Positions 35,992 through 47,262 of a DNA stretch of 64,000 nucleotides are shown here, piece by piece. The notes below the pieces were generated by a model that was given only the letters and a program-made list of their open reading frames with translations, made no database searches and had not been told where the DNA came from. Numbering within the stretch: the stretch's first letter is position 1; the number at the start of each line of letters is the position of its first letter. Made by a program: the position numbers and the translations under genes. This DNA comes from Aphelenchoides besseyi (taxonomy: Eukaryota > Nematoda > Chromadorea > Rhabditida > Aphelenchoididae), in assembly GCA_024699855.1 (NCBI GenBank), contig JAMPIQ010000002.1, forward strand, positions 7,564,001 through 7,628,000, written 5' to 3'.

Positions 35992-37293
35992 CAAATCAAC
36001 AGACGTAAACGACCTATGACAACATATTGTTCTTGTGTGTTATCAGTTGGCAGAAGTGATGGAGGAGTTGGTTTGGGTTGAATCGATCAGACGGTCTGCA
36101 CATTTCGCCGTTCTCAACTTGCACGAACACAAAATTGTTTGTTTTATCAGCTGAGTGGTCGTCTCAGCACTCATGTTGAGCAAATTGAAAGAACAAGCAA
36201 AACTCATCACTCACCGAAAATCGCTTTTGGCGCAGATTCCGAAGATTTCTATCGCTTTTGAACGCAAAGTTTTTGGTTGTTCGATGAAATGGCGCCATCT
36301 CTTTTGAGAATTATCGGTCTTCTTATCGTTATGATTAACGAGACTCGTTGGTGAGCAAATCGACTTGTACTTTTGATTGGAGTACTCGCAATATGACGTG
36401 AAGTTACGATTTTTTGACAAGTTGTCGTCTTCTAAAAACACAAAGATCATTCAAATATGCTCGTCGTAATTGATGGGAACGCTAAAAGATTTTATCGCCA
36501 ACGCAATGAAATTTCTCCAAACCTTTTAGACGTCCTTGCAATTGCCGTGAACTTCCGTTTTGTTTCCGACAAGTCATCCACAGCTTAGCAACCCGATTTG
36601 CATTGTCTGTGGCCGGAGATCGCCGTCTGTTTTCTTCTTCCGAGCATTTCGACGGTCATTTGACTAATGGCCATTTGGAACTGCGATTCGTGGGAGTTTC
36701 TTCCTGATCAAGTTGCTTGTCAAATAAACGTTCACGTTTAAACCTGGTGTTTTTGTACGTCAACTGATTAGAAAGCTTTGCACGTGTGTTTTATGAACAT
36801 TCCCAGTGTCTGTATAGGTAGTCAGAGAAAATTTTGGATGTTTCAAATGACCGGTCACGAGTATACGCGTAATTTGGTGTATTTTCATCGCTGACCTCGA
36901 CATCCCGTTTCGCGTCTTTTGAGGTCGATTTGTGTCATTTGAATTGGTAAAAAGAAGTACTATCGTCACTATTCTTTTGAGGTTCACATCGCATTTTTTT
37001 CGGTTACACCACTTGTTTTTGTTTGTTTCAACCACAAGAGATTGGTGACGGTTTGTAAACAACATCCGTGTTTTTTTCGCGACATTGTTTGTTATTGTAA
37101 TAAACATTTGGATTAACTGCTTTCGTTGACAAACGATTTCACGCGTAAACTGTGCGGGGAAATGATCTAAAATTGAACTTTCGGTTTTTGACTCAATTCC
37201 CAACAATCGGCTGATGAGTAATCGTCGGTCTCTTGTTCGAATACGTGATTCTTTTTATTTTTGTTTTAGATCGAATGCTTCGAAACTAAGCAA
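35992..37293. other. Intergenic, nothing recognised
   Basis: About 1.3 kb before the ceramide synthase start. A 148-codon minus-strand frame at 36760-37206 has no recognisable similarity. An acceptor (TTTTAG) at 37264-37269 suggests a 5' untranslated exon or trans-splice site for the ceramide synthase gene. Confidence 0.4.
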
Positions 37294-38426
37294 ATGGTTA
37301 TCTTCGATACAACTGACTTTTGGAACAAAGACTATTGGTTGGTATCGATTCAAATTCGTCAATGGCCTTTTTGTAGGTTGCCCAGAAATGACACTTGGAA
37401 TGACGTGCCAACTAAAATACCTCAACTGTGGACAGCACTCTATTTTGCATTACCGATTATGCTCATACGATTGATTTGGGAGGCGGTAATTGGAATCAAA
37501 TTGGGCCATCTACTCGGCTATATTCATGGATCACCTAATGCCGCCGCAATCGATCACATTTTTGGTGGATTTGCAAGACAAACTAAGCGAAAGAAGGTGC
37601 TTGAAACATTTTGGCGTTTTACTGCTTACGCTTTTCTGTTCACATTCGGTTGTTACGTGCTTCACGACAAACCATGGCTCTACAATACACATCACGCCTT
37701 CATTGCATACCCGAGACATCAAATCGAAACGGATGTTTGGTAGTCACAGCGAATTTACATGCAATCTAATATCTGTGTTACAGGTTGTATTATATGATTC
37801 AAATGGGTTTCTACATTTCACTTTTAATTGGCTCAATTACTGATGTTCGTAGAAGCGATTTTTGGGAGATGTTCATACACCACATCGTGACTATAAGTCT
37901 TTTATCGTTCAGTTGGACCGTCAACTTTGTACGTCTCGGCAGTTTGATTTTACTCTCCCACGACTTAAGTGATCCATTTCTCGAAGGGGCAAAACTAATT
38001 CGTTATACGCGCAGGTTTCCCGGTCTTGCAAACGTTGTTTTTGTCGTATTTCTTATTTGGTATGTTCGAGTAGTGCTGGATCAATCATATTTTTATTTTA
38101 GCTGGACAGTCACCAGGCTAATATATTTTCCTTTTGTTCTTGTTCTAACGGGAATTTGCGATGGTCCTGCACTTATTCAACCCGACTACGAGGTCTTCAA
38201 TTTGAGTCAGAAACCGTATGCTCCTCGTGTTTTGCTCTTTCTTTTACTTTGCTTGATGGTTCTTCACATCTTTTGGACTTATTTGATTTTCAAGATCGTG
38301 ATTCGTGCACTGAGAAGTGGAGAAGCTGCGGATGTTCGCTCGGATTCGGAAGAAAGCGAGGACATAGATGGTGAATCAAAACAAAAGATTTTACGTAAAA
38401 GACGTTTGGCTAAGAAAACTGATTGA
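37294..38426 (+). CDS. Ceramide synthase (LAG1/TLC family)
   Basis: Three exons (37294-37739, 37784-38059, 38102-38426) encode 348 residues. The N-terminus has FDTTDFWNKDYWLVS and a first membrane helix, then a basic KRKKVLETFWRFTAY run and FTFGCYVLHDKPWLY. The TLC domain carries WLYYMIQMGFYISLL, DVRRSDFWEMFIHHIVTI and the Lag1 motif HHIVTISLLSFSWTVNFVRL with LLSHDLSDPFLEGAKLI, including the paired histidines needed for activity. Late helices (VLLFLLLCLMVLHIFWTYLIF) precede an acidic SDSEESEDIDGES tail. The enzyme joins fatty acyl-CoA to a sphingoid base in the ER membrane. No homeobox-like segment is present between helices 1 and 2, unlike vertebrate CERS2-6. The 42-nt intron at 38060-38101 is open in frame and might be retained. 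Confidence 0.92.
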
Positions 38427-38538
38427 AACTTCGCCAACAACATGGTTTAATATCACTGCCCAGTATCTATTATTTTATGTATATTGTAACTGTCTCGCTG
38501 TTCGTATTTTATTCGCACGGGTTTTCTAATTGTTGAGG

Positions 38539-38544
38539 AATAAA
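38539..38544 (+). terminator. AATAAA signal of ceramide synthase gene
   Basis: Poly(A) hexamer 113 bases after the stop codon. Confidence 0.5.
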
Positions 38545-38824
38545 AACAGAAATCTTGTTTTTTAACATTTGCGCAAGTTGATCGTATGTCAAAACCCAAC
38601 TTCTTTTTGGCGCTAATCGCTGTTGATCGATCTGCGCGAACATCATAACTCACTCGATCGAAGAAAGTATGAAACTCCATTGCTAAGAAACAACAATTGG
38701 ATTTGACACATCGTTTAACTAAACTGGTTCTTATAATATCAAGAGGTTTGTGACTTTCAGGAACCGTATATTCCTCGGGTAGCTTTATTTTCGTTCGTAC
38801 AACCAACACAATTATTAACTAATG

Positions 38825-38830
38825 TTTATT
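38825..38830 (-). terminator. AATAAA signal of small secreted peptide gene
   Basis: Minus-strand poly(A) hexamer about 120 bases beyond the stop of the 72-residue secreted peptide. Confidence 0.45.
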
Positions 38831-38947
38831 GCTAGAGGTGTATTGCAGAAATCTTCGGCTTACAAGTGAGTGAAAAAGGAGAATACAACAAGATATACAG
38901 ACAAAAGAGGCTGCTCACTATTCCTAACGTATTGCACTGCATCGTGT

Positions 38948-39252
38948 CTATTTGCCACAACCACAGCCACATCCAGCTGAAGGCAAAGATGGAAGACTGG
39001 GCAAAGCGATAGGAGGAGGTTGGGGCAGTTGCTATTATCTATTATATTAAACTTTTAACTGATTCTTACCGGAAGACAGGCTGTTGGTGGGGCTGAATTC
39101 GAATAATTGATAATCAGATGCTACAAATTAAAACACTTACGTGGTGGCGGTGGAGCACATCCACAACCGCCGCCCGCTCCTGGGAAAAGAAAAGCGGAGG
39201 CTCCAGATGACAAAGCCAAAATAGCGAAGATGTAAGAGAGACCAAATCGCAT
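38948..39252 (-). CDS. Small secreted Pro/Gly/Cys-rich peptide
   Basis: Three exons (39252-39141, 39092-39070, 39031-38948) encode 72 residues, too short to appear as one frame. A clear signal peptide (MRFGLSYIFAILALSSGASA) leads into FLFPGAGGGCGCAPPPP, a run of Pro-rich Leu/Ser repeats (LPSLPSLPS), and a striking end CGCGCGK. It is not a known family to me. The CGCxPPP start recalls the segment just after the signal peptide of the ground-like protein at 11 kb, so it may be a structural cuticle or matrix component, or a ground-like relative without the domain. The alternating Cys-Gly pairs could bind metal. Both introns are short (48 and 39 nt) with proper borders. Confidence 0.65.
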
Positions 39253-39848
39253 TGTTGAAAGAATGAAGTCCGTTGATAAACAGCTACTCAACTTGACTTT
39301 TATACTCGCCGAAACATTTGGACTAAGGGGCGTGATTTCGCGACTTGAGGTCGTTTGTTGAGTTCGACATTTTGAGGTGATCGGCTATCCGGATTTCAAC
39401 ATCCCGCCTCGAGTGTGAAATGGGCGCGTGATTTTCGTCATCGCATTCAGACGGTCTTTCGTTTCATCTTCATCGCCCGAGGGCAAGATCATTGTTATTA
39501 CGCGGCTGTATTTTGGTTTATCCGCATTACGCAATGAAAAGGTTTGTCAAAGTTAAGGTTGAAAATGGATAAAATATTCCATTCAATAAACAAAAGTACA
39601 CTCCACAGGAAATCTCAAGCAGCAATGACCATCGTATTTTAATTTGTGTCTACATACAATCATACTTATAATCCTAACTGTTTGCTATTGTCAGCAAAGT
39701 CAAATGCTTTACATCAAAATGATCGTCGTAGTTTGCGCGAGCCATCACTCTTCACCCAACTGATCTTATCGCTGCATGTTTCTCTTTGGATTCGTCTTAG
39801 TTATGAACATTGCGAACGAACTGTTCAACGTGTTTTGCTTCGAAAGAA
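39253..39848. other. Divergent intergenic region
   Basis: Lies between the small secreted peptide (-) and the PBLD-like gene (+). TATA-like TATACTC occurs near 39300 upstream of the peptide gene. Nothing else is recognised. Confidence 0.4.
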
Positions 39849-41162
39849 ATGTCTGATATTCCGTTCTTTACTGTCGATGCATTTACTTCTCAACCGTTTT
39901 CTGGGAATCCCGCTGCTGTTTGTGTGTTTAAGGTCGGTGACTAAATTCGAGTTTTTTTATCACTTTCACTAAATCTCCATCGCGTACTCTTGCAGACAGA
40001 TGACGAACCTTCAGACGAAGTCAAACAACAATTGGCGATCGAGTTCAATCTTTCGGAAACCGCGTTTCCAATTCCCAAAGCAAATGAATTGCAACAAACT
40101 GGTGAGTTGAAAAATCTCGTTTTTGAAGTGCGTAGTCGTAACACGGAAGTCGCATCTCAAAAATGATAACTACCATGAATCACAAGTTAACGAGTTGCAG
40201 CAAAACGTTGGTCTCTGCGCTGGTTTACACCCACCAATGAAGTTCCTCTTTGTGGACACGCGACTTTGGCCACAGCTCATGTAATCTTCAACGAATTAGG
40301 TGGGAACATTGACAGCAGAAAGTCATATCCAAATCAACAGGAAATACGAACAATGAATTGGAGTTTGAAACACTTTCCGGTCTTTTGATCGTTCGACGTC
40401 AATCAGATGGTTACTTGCAATTGGATTTTCCACGCTTTAAAATCACAATTTTGAACACATCATCGCAATTCGAGGGTTTGTTTCCAATGGTAAGTGAAGT
40501 GTTGAACAAAAACGAGAAATGAAGTTCAGGCAACAGATGTCGGCGGTGTAGCAAAATCAATTGCCGAGGTGTTAACTGCAAACCTAATTCAAACGATTGG
40601 ATTGGCTTATTCATCAGAATCTAAAAAGCTCATCGTCATTATTGATCCAAAGACAACACGGTAATCATGTGTCATGTTCAACTGATTGTTTATTAGTTCT
40701 AAATTCTTGGAAATGCAACCACGAAGTTCGGAGCTTCTTCGCGTGCATCCAACGGGCGAACGAGTACGAGGTGTCATCGTTGCGTTCGCTGTCGAGAATC
40801 CGGTAGCACAGGGTTTTGACGAGGATGTCGACTACGTTCTTCGATACTTATCGCCATGGAACGGCATTCAAGAAGATCCTGCAACTGGAAGCGTAACGAT
40901 TTTCTTTATTTTTAACTTTAATTGCTAATTAAGGCACAATGTGCAGTTGGAGCATTTTTTGCTCAGTTGCTTAAAAAACAAACATTAAAAGGCAATTATC
41001 GTGTTAGGCAAATAAACGAATTAGAATTTAGGTTTCCAATGTTATCCAAACCGAGGTGCCGAATTTTTGGTCGATTTGAGTGGCGATCCAAAACGTGCGA
41101 AGATTTCTGGACGTGCTGTTTGCATGTTTCGTGGATACATTTCTTCACAAATATTTCAATAA
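39849..41162 (+). CDS. PBLD/PhzF-family isomerase-like protein
   Basis: Eight exons (39849-39932, 39996-40101, 40201-40299, 40341-40489, 40530-40660, 40697-40892, 40934-40991, 41032-41162) encode 317 residues, slightly longer than human PBLD. Hallmarks: [22 protein letters not shown], with the catalytic-type Glu in [11 protein letters not shown], then [21 protein letters not shown], the second half with [11 protein letters not shown] and [25 protein letters not shown], and a closing [21 protein letters not shown]. PhzF proteins are double hotdog-like (diaminopimelate-epimerase-fold) isomerases; the substrate of animal PBLD is not settled. The last intron (40992-41031) needs a GC donor to give a 40-nt intron; the GT alternative would be only 31 nt. 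Confidence 0.9.
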
Positions 41163-42970
41163 GCAACCGAGTGGTTTCATCCAACAAAGTCCTTCGTAAA
41201 ATGTCTTGACTATTCATAAACAATCGAATGTATTTCCGTAATGCCAATCCATAAACTCATGTACGTGGGTGTAGCAACGCCCGCAAATTGATTTGATTAA
41301 AAGATCTCTTATCACATCACGTATCACTACCAGCGGTCTCAGACTTCGCCCGCACGTTTTGGTCGTATTTACCGTCTTCGCGTGTGCCTCAGGCGAAATT
41401 GTGAGACCAAGAAGTCGGGAGTCTGCGAATGAAAATGTTGTGTCGGTGAACTCTTGATCCGAGTAGTCCAATTAGGTACAATGTTGTGTCATAGGACTCA
41501 TAAATAATTAGCAAATTGATGTCCCTCCCGCGAGTGACTGTCGATAATCCATCAATGGTTTTTGTATTGCCTCTTTTGTTCACGTTCACATTTAATATTC
41601 GAGAGTGTTTAAATTTGGACGTTTTTTAAACGAACGCAAAGACTTCGAGACTTTTAACTCTGTTAAAAACCCATTTTTAATCGGTCAATTAAGTGAAACT
41701 GTAGAGTTTTTTGCCACAGCCCCAAAAACCTCTTGGAGAGTTGGACGAATGTTTTGATTCAATTTCTCGATTTCCGAATTGGATTTCGACCGTTTTAGCG
41801 GTCGTGGCCACATGTTGAACACTTAGGACACCGCTGTGTTCTCTTCAGATTGTTTCTATACAACGTTGTTTGTTGCTGCAGATTGCTCATCAGAAACACT
41901 CTTTGATCTTGCAGTCAACTTTCGTGTTTCTCGTTTTGCTCGTAAATTAAAACTGTCGTATTTCTTTTCATTCTTGTGCTTCGCCTCATTTTTCAATATC
42001 ACATAACACGCGCCATTCTGAGCTGCACAATCTTCTCCAGTCGACAACTAAACGGCCGTTGATGAGGGCGGCAGGAAGTCGGGACTCGTTCAATTAAGCA
42101 TCCGATCCGTTGGCGGCTCTTTGTAAGACTGTTTGTCATGTTATGCCGGTCACATTTCACAATTTTTGGCTTTTAACCAACACTTCGATTTCAAACATGC
42201 AAAACGTCTTGTTTTCGTTGCTGAAATTGCAACTTCTTTAAAAGAAAGTTTTTAAACGCTGATGTCTGGGGACTTCGATTTTGGCTATCGAGTTATGTGT
42301 TAGCTCTGACTATTGGTTCAACACGTCTGTCGATATTCTATGGCGATTTGGTAGCGTTAAACGAATCTCAACTATCAAACACACGATGACGAAAACAACT
42401 TCTTTGGTCCAAGAGCAAAAAACAAATCGCATTAAAACATCGAATGCACTTATGGTCCTGTGCTTTATCACTTTTGGATTTTTATTCTTTTCGTCTTTTT
42501 AACCGGTTGCTCGAGGATTTTCAAGAGGACTAATCCCGCGACCGTCGAGGTCTTCCAGTTGTTCCATCAATGATTTTCACTCTTTCCGCTATTTGTGCTA
42601 ATCTTTATACGGACCGTTTGTCTTTTTTTGGCAGCTCAACGAGATTCTCGAACGTGTATTATCATAAAATATTCGCGTATATCTGTCAATTTATTTGTTT
42701 TGTCTAGGCCTTTGAGTTCAACGTAAAACAACAACCCAGTATAATTGTTGTCATTTCGCCAACTCAATTCAACGAATTTTGATAATGAACAAACGGGTGA
42801 GTTCAATGTTTATTCCTTTGTGAGCTTCAACTGTTTGATGTCTTGGTATGTGCGGAGTTAATTAGCATTTCTTGATTTTCTTAATTTAATCGAATACTAA
42901 TAAGCGTTGTCGAGTATTTTTAGTGAATTTCCTGTCTCGTAAACAAAACGAGGATCTATCATTCGTCTTT
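41163..42970. other. Intergenic, nothing recognised
   Basis: About 1.8 kb. Short frames only. The right end (42.7-42.95 kb) may hold a first exon of the GPCR gene: an ATG at 42784 with a GT donor is present, but its phase does not fit the next exon. Confidence 0.4.
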
Positions 42971-44736
42971 ATGTCGGACCAGTGGGATTGTGAACACGGT
43001 CCTCAGATTCATTACTGCCAATCATTACGATTAGCAACCATCTCACGATTCAATGCAGCTGGTAAGTGCGAACTAACAAGCAATCTGATCCTTTGTTTTA
43101 GATCTCCATAGACGGCGATGCGGATCTTACTATTCACAACATTTCGATTCTGCCGTCAGATCAATGCGCAACCGAAGAACAACGAGCTGCTTCTTGTTGT
43201 TGCGGAGACGGTTTCTTCTACGACTTTCCTCAACGAAAATGTCTTCTGTCAGCGAATGTTGGATTCATGTTTGGCCGCGTAAATAACAATTGGAGTCATA
43301 TGGTTGTTTTTGGATTCCTATATCCGCTACTAGTTCTGATTATGGTTGCCCCGTTGAGTGCAGTGATGCTGGGAATGGGCAAACGAGAGAAACGGGAAGG
43401 TGATCGTCGATTCGTAAGTTGAATTATTTTCATTAACACGAGAATAATTAATTTGCAGCCAAATCCACTTTATCAGATGATCTGGTTGTTGTGTAAGTTG
43501 CAAAATAGTTGTCTATAGAACCGACTGTTAACATTTGCATTTCAGGTTTTTGCGGTTGGATAAGTTTGCTATCTCCTTTACCATTTTCTATTTGGTACTA
43601 TGTAACTGGTTGGTTTTCATTCAGACATTCAGTCGGTACATTGATTTTAAAGGTAATGGACTTCGTTCATTAAACCAATCAATAGTTATGTGCCATTTGT
43701 TTCGAACGAGCATGGAAGCTGTGCCTCACACCATAGACACAATGATGACTTGTTTCTCGGTTCTTTTAGCTGCGGCTCGGTTTGTATTTTAATGGGAAAA
43801 TACAAGTGATCCTTGAAGTTTAGTTTCTTAACTCAATATCATCGAAATACCCTTAAGCTGAGAACTGTGGAACGGTTTTCACGTGCCATTTGGGTGATTA
43901 TTGTCGTTTGCATTCTGCTTGGGACTTTGCGATTTTTCGAGCACGAATCAACGGTCTATACGTTTTGTATGGATACCGAACCCGGTCCCTATTGGGCTCG
44001 TCGTTGTATGATTAGAGATGGATCATTGATCACGTTCATCAATCGAAGATTCTGGAAAGTCGCCCTTCCACTTGCCGACTTTTTCGTTCAGTTCGTTGTG
44101 CCGGGCGTCATGCTCACACTATTGCATATTGGCTTCAATCGTGAACCAACAATCGACATTGAAGGCCTTAACAGACACAATCGTTTCGGTCGTTCACCAC
44201 GAGATCAGACCAGAATTTTAATTTACGCTGTCACTATTGCCTTTCTTATCGTTCAGCTGCCAACTGCCATTGTTACTACGCTCAGTCTCACAGTCACTCA
44301 CTTTCATACAAATCCGATAAGTGGGTGACGCAGGAAAACAGAAGATTAAAGTCATTTGCTTTAGTTGCTTTTATTACGTTGGGTGTCGGTCATCTGCAAC
44401 CGTTGTTTTCTATTACAACTATCGTTGCAAATTGTGGTGCACTTTTGACTGCTTACTACGTAATTGTGAAGGAAGACGACTTGGATGTTGGCGATTCACG
44501 AGCATCAATTTCAACGGAAAACGGAAACATGGAAGAGTATCTTGCAATTAACAGACGGCGTTCAACCTGCAGGTAACCGAACTTATGAATTCATAGGAAG
44601 ATAACAATATTGCAGGAATTATCTGTCAGTTAGTCGGTCATTTGACACATCATCAATGCGCTCATTCTCTCGCAAAGGCAGCGACTTTCCAGACGACTTC
44701 GTTTTCCTTGTAAACTCACCAGCTCCATCGAATTAA
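42971..44736 (+). CDS. Sex-peptide/myosuppressin-receptor-like GPCR with Cys-rich ectodomain
   Basis: Eight exons (42971-43061, 43112-43413, 43459-43492, 43546-43635, 43686-43779, 43824-44320, 44365-44572, 44616-44736) give 478 residues; the true start may be further upstream, since an acceptor lies at 42921-42923. The first ~100 residues are extracellular and Cys-rich ([27 protein letters not shown]). Seven helices follow: [128 protein letters not shown]. The [14 protein letters not shown] stretch, PHT in helix 3 and QLPTAIVT in helix 6 resemble sex peptide/myoinhibitory and DMSR receptors. No DRY motif remains (AARFL instead). The tail is Ser-rich. Ligand unknown. Confidence 0.72.
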
Positions 44737-44758
44737 CCAACTTCTAGCTATTTTTTAA

Positions 44759-44764
44759 AATAAA
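44759..44764 (+). terminator. AATAAA signal of GPCR gene
   Basis: Poly(A) hexamer 23 bases after the stop codon. Confidence 0.6.
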
Positions 44765-46660
44765 GTTTATAGTCCTAAAAGACAGAGGTCAATATATGTC
44801 ATTCCGAAATGCTTAAATGGAACGGTTGTCAAATCCAATTGCGTCGTTCGCAATGTTCGGATTATTCTTAACTACGTTGCTCATTTCCAAGTATGATGAT
44901 GCCACGAAAGTAACTGTCAGTTAGTGAGCACACGTTGGTCAAAGTTCTCGAATAGTCCGCTTATGTGCACGAGTATGTTTGCAGAAGATTGGATTGAAAT
45001 CTGAGCCCAAAACTTCTTGCGCCAATCGGAATTGCAAAGTTCACACATGTGCATTTAACGCCGTTGAGATGAACATTATAATTAGCCATCTATTCCTATG
45101 ACCATCTACTGCTTGTCGTCAGTTTCACCTTTGTGCTTAAACGTAAAGAGTGGGTGGTAATCTCGAACTATTTTTGGTCCAATGCGCTAAATTTACACTT
45201 CACGATTTTCCTCAAAAAGGAAAGCCCATTGGGGTTTAGGAACACTAATTGCGCGTTTGTCTTTATTGTCAAATTTGGGTTTCAAATTGATTTCATTGTT
45301 TGCATTGTGTTTTGAACAAATCTTGTGGTTTTCGATCGACTGGCTTTACAGCTGAGCTGTTTAACAAATTGGATTTGTGTACAAGTTTGCTCAACCGTGG
45401 TTTCTGTGTCTCAACGTTGGATACGGTAGAAGTTTTTGTTTTTGGAAAGAAGACGAGAGTTTGCTCGTAAAGTTCCGCATTGTTCTCAGGGTTTCTTTTT
45501 TGCTGTTTACCTTCCGAATTCATCTTTTTCTACACGAAGCAGATTTCTTACAACAAAAACAGTCTGAAAGCCGACATTCTTGCAAATGACGAAATTAGTC
45601 GTCTACTTGTAACGGAAATTCTAAGTCCAATGATAACAATTGTGTCTGTCTTTGAGACAAAGAAGCCGTATAGTCGTGTAATGATTGGTGAGCAATAAGA
45701 ATTTTCAACAAAATATAGTTGGCGAACAGTTCTGTCTAATGAATTCGTTTCATTCTTCTCCATCAGTTCACTAGGTTTCTCTGTACTTTCCTACAGTACA
45801 TATCTATTGGGAAACAAGGAGTAAGTTTTGAAGTTTATATTCTTCCTTTTAATTGCCCGACGACGTCAAGTGTCGTGAAGAAGCCTCACGTCTTATGATA
45901 ATTGTCATCTTTGGCTCATTTTCATAAACGACGGGTTGCTGTTGGTATCCGAAGCGTCTCGAATCTACCACTTCCCCGCCCCTTTCATCTCATTGGTTAT
46001 GACCAACCAAAATTTCTTTTGTATTCAAACGCCCTCAAGACATTCAGTTACCGAAAATCGGCCAAAGCGGTATTTAGGGTCGAGTTTCTCGATGTGTGGA
46101 TAAGTAGAAGTTGTATGATGAAAGGGCGTATGTTTCAGAATTCAAGCGACCGTGGGAGATTTGTTTTACGTATATGTCCAATAATCTAGTCATGAACAAT
46201 GTGCTGTATATTCACGAGTTGTTTCTTATTTACGTCAGAATCTTCATTCAGCGCAGCGTTGTAAACTTGTGATTTCGTTCGGTTATCTACGCAGTGCATT
46301 CTTCAAACCCGAAGTGCACTTTTGACTTCAAAATCAATAGCCAATAAATTGAAAGCTCAATATGTTTTTGGTTATTTGCATCGTCTTTGTATTCGAAGGC
46401 CCATTCGTCAAACCGTTCGCTCATTTACCGAGTATTTTCATGTCTACTCCTTCTTTTATGTGTTTTCGCTTGTTTTTGATTTAACTGGATGCTGGTTGAG
46501 AGAACGTAATCCGACCCGTTTAGGCCGACCAAACTCCCACCACCTTCGCAATTTACAACTTTCGCTCCAATTGAAGGAGTTTTCCGTTGTATTTTCATTC
46601 CAATTGTCAACAACGACAATCTCCGGTTCAACTTGGTCTTCAATTCATTAGACAAAAATC
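44765..46660. other. Intergenic with possible unconfirmed coding exons
   Basis: Most of this 1.9 kb shows nothing. Between about 45370 and 46120 three plus-strand blocks could be spliced (45378-45425, 45490-45687, then a block near 45.78-45.83 kb), giving a protein-like run that includes ADILANDEISRLLVTEILSP and ITIVSVFETKKPYSRVMIG. No start codon and no family is recognised, so I do not call a gene. Confidence 0.25.
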
Positions 46661-47114
46661 ATGTTTACGGTCAAAGTTGCACTTGTCCTTTTGGTTGTAA
46701 TCGAAATCGTCGCAGGTAGGTGTGAATTAATTGACAGTTCGGTCATGTGCTCGAGACACGTGGCAATTAACGGTTGACAATTGACGAGAAGTGTCGACGG
46801 TCGGTTTTGATGTTTGAAGATGGAATGGGACTGCTTATGTCCAAACAATCAAGAGTCACGCAACAACAGAATGTTAATTTGATTAACTTCCAGGTCTGGG
46901 CTACTTGTTGAACAACGAGTACTATGAGCTTCCGCCCGGAGCTCAATTAGTTGTCGAAGCTCCGCAACCGTCGTTTGCTCAACTGAGCGGCAAGGCCAAC
47001 GGTCCGTTCGAACGAGCCGCTCGTTCTTCTGGTTGGAGGAACATCGGGCTCGGCAAGCGATCGGATGGCAAAGAACGTTCATTCGCTCGTGCAATGATCG
47101 GGCTTGGAAAATAA
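46661..47114 (+). CDS. Neuropeptide-like precursor with two IGLG-ending peptides
   Basis: Two exons (46661-46715 and 46894-47114) encode 91 residues. The first exon is a signal peptide (FTVKVALVLLVVIEIVAG). After a spacer (NNEYYELPPGAQLVVEAP) two peptides end alike: SSGWRNIGLG followed by KR, and SFARAMIGLG followed by K and the stop. Gly before the basic residues predicts C-terminal amidation, giving ...GWRNIGL-amide and ...SFARAMIGL-amide. Monobasic (FERAAR) and KER sites could free their N-termini. I cannot match these to a named nematode peptide family. The shared IGLG end within one precursor is strong internal support that both are real products. Confidence 0.78.
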
Positions 47115-47256
47115 ATTGGTCGGTAAAAAGCAGCAAAGATGTCCAGTGGTATCCAAAAATTCAATTCAATCGACGCTTCACTCAGTTCTAACTCAATGAT
47201 TCTTCAACATTTACTTTACACATTTGTTCGGCAGTTGTGATCTCGTTTATACGTCC

Positions 47257-47262
47257 AATAAA
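47257..47262 (+). terminator. AATAAA signal of neuropeptide gene
   Basis: Poly(A) hexamer about 140 bases after the stop codon. Confidence 0.45.

Noticed and set aside
36760..37206. 148-codon minus-strand frame
   Set aside because: No recognisable domain, no splice extension, composition like flanking noncoding DNA.
38453..38809. 118-codon minus-strand frame behind the ceramide synthase gene
   Set aside because: It has no ATG at its start, no family, and lies in the convergent 3' regions; frames this long occur by chance elsewhere in the window.
38840..38942. Possible secreted mini-peptide beginning MQCNTLGIVSSLF on the minus strand
   Set aside because: It starts five bases after the stop of the 72-residue peptide gene, within its 3' region, and the poly(A) signal follows at once.
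42784..42795. ATG-containing first exon (MNKR) for the 43 kb GPCR
   Set aside because: The donor phase does not match the acceptor at 42921-42923, so joining breaks the frame.
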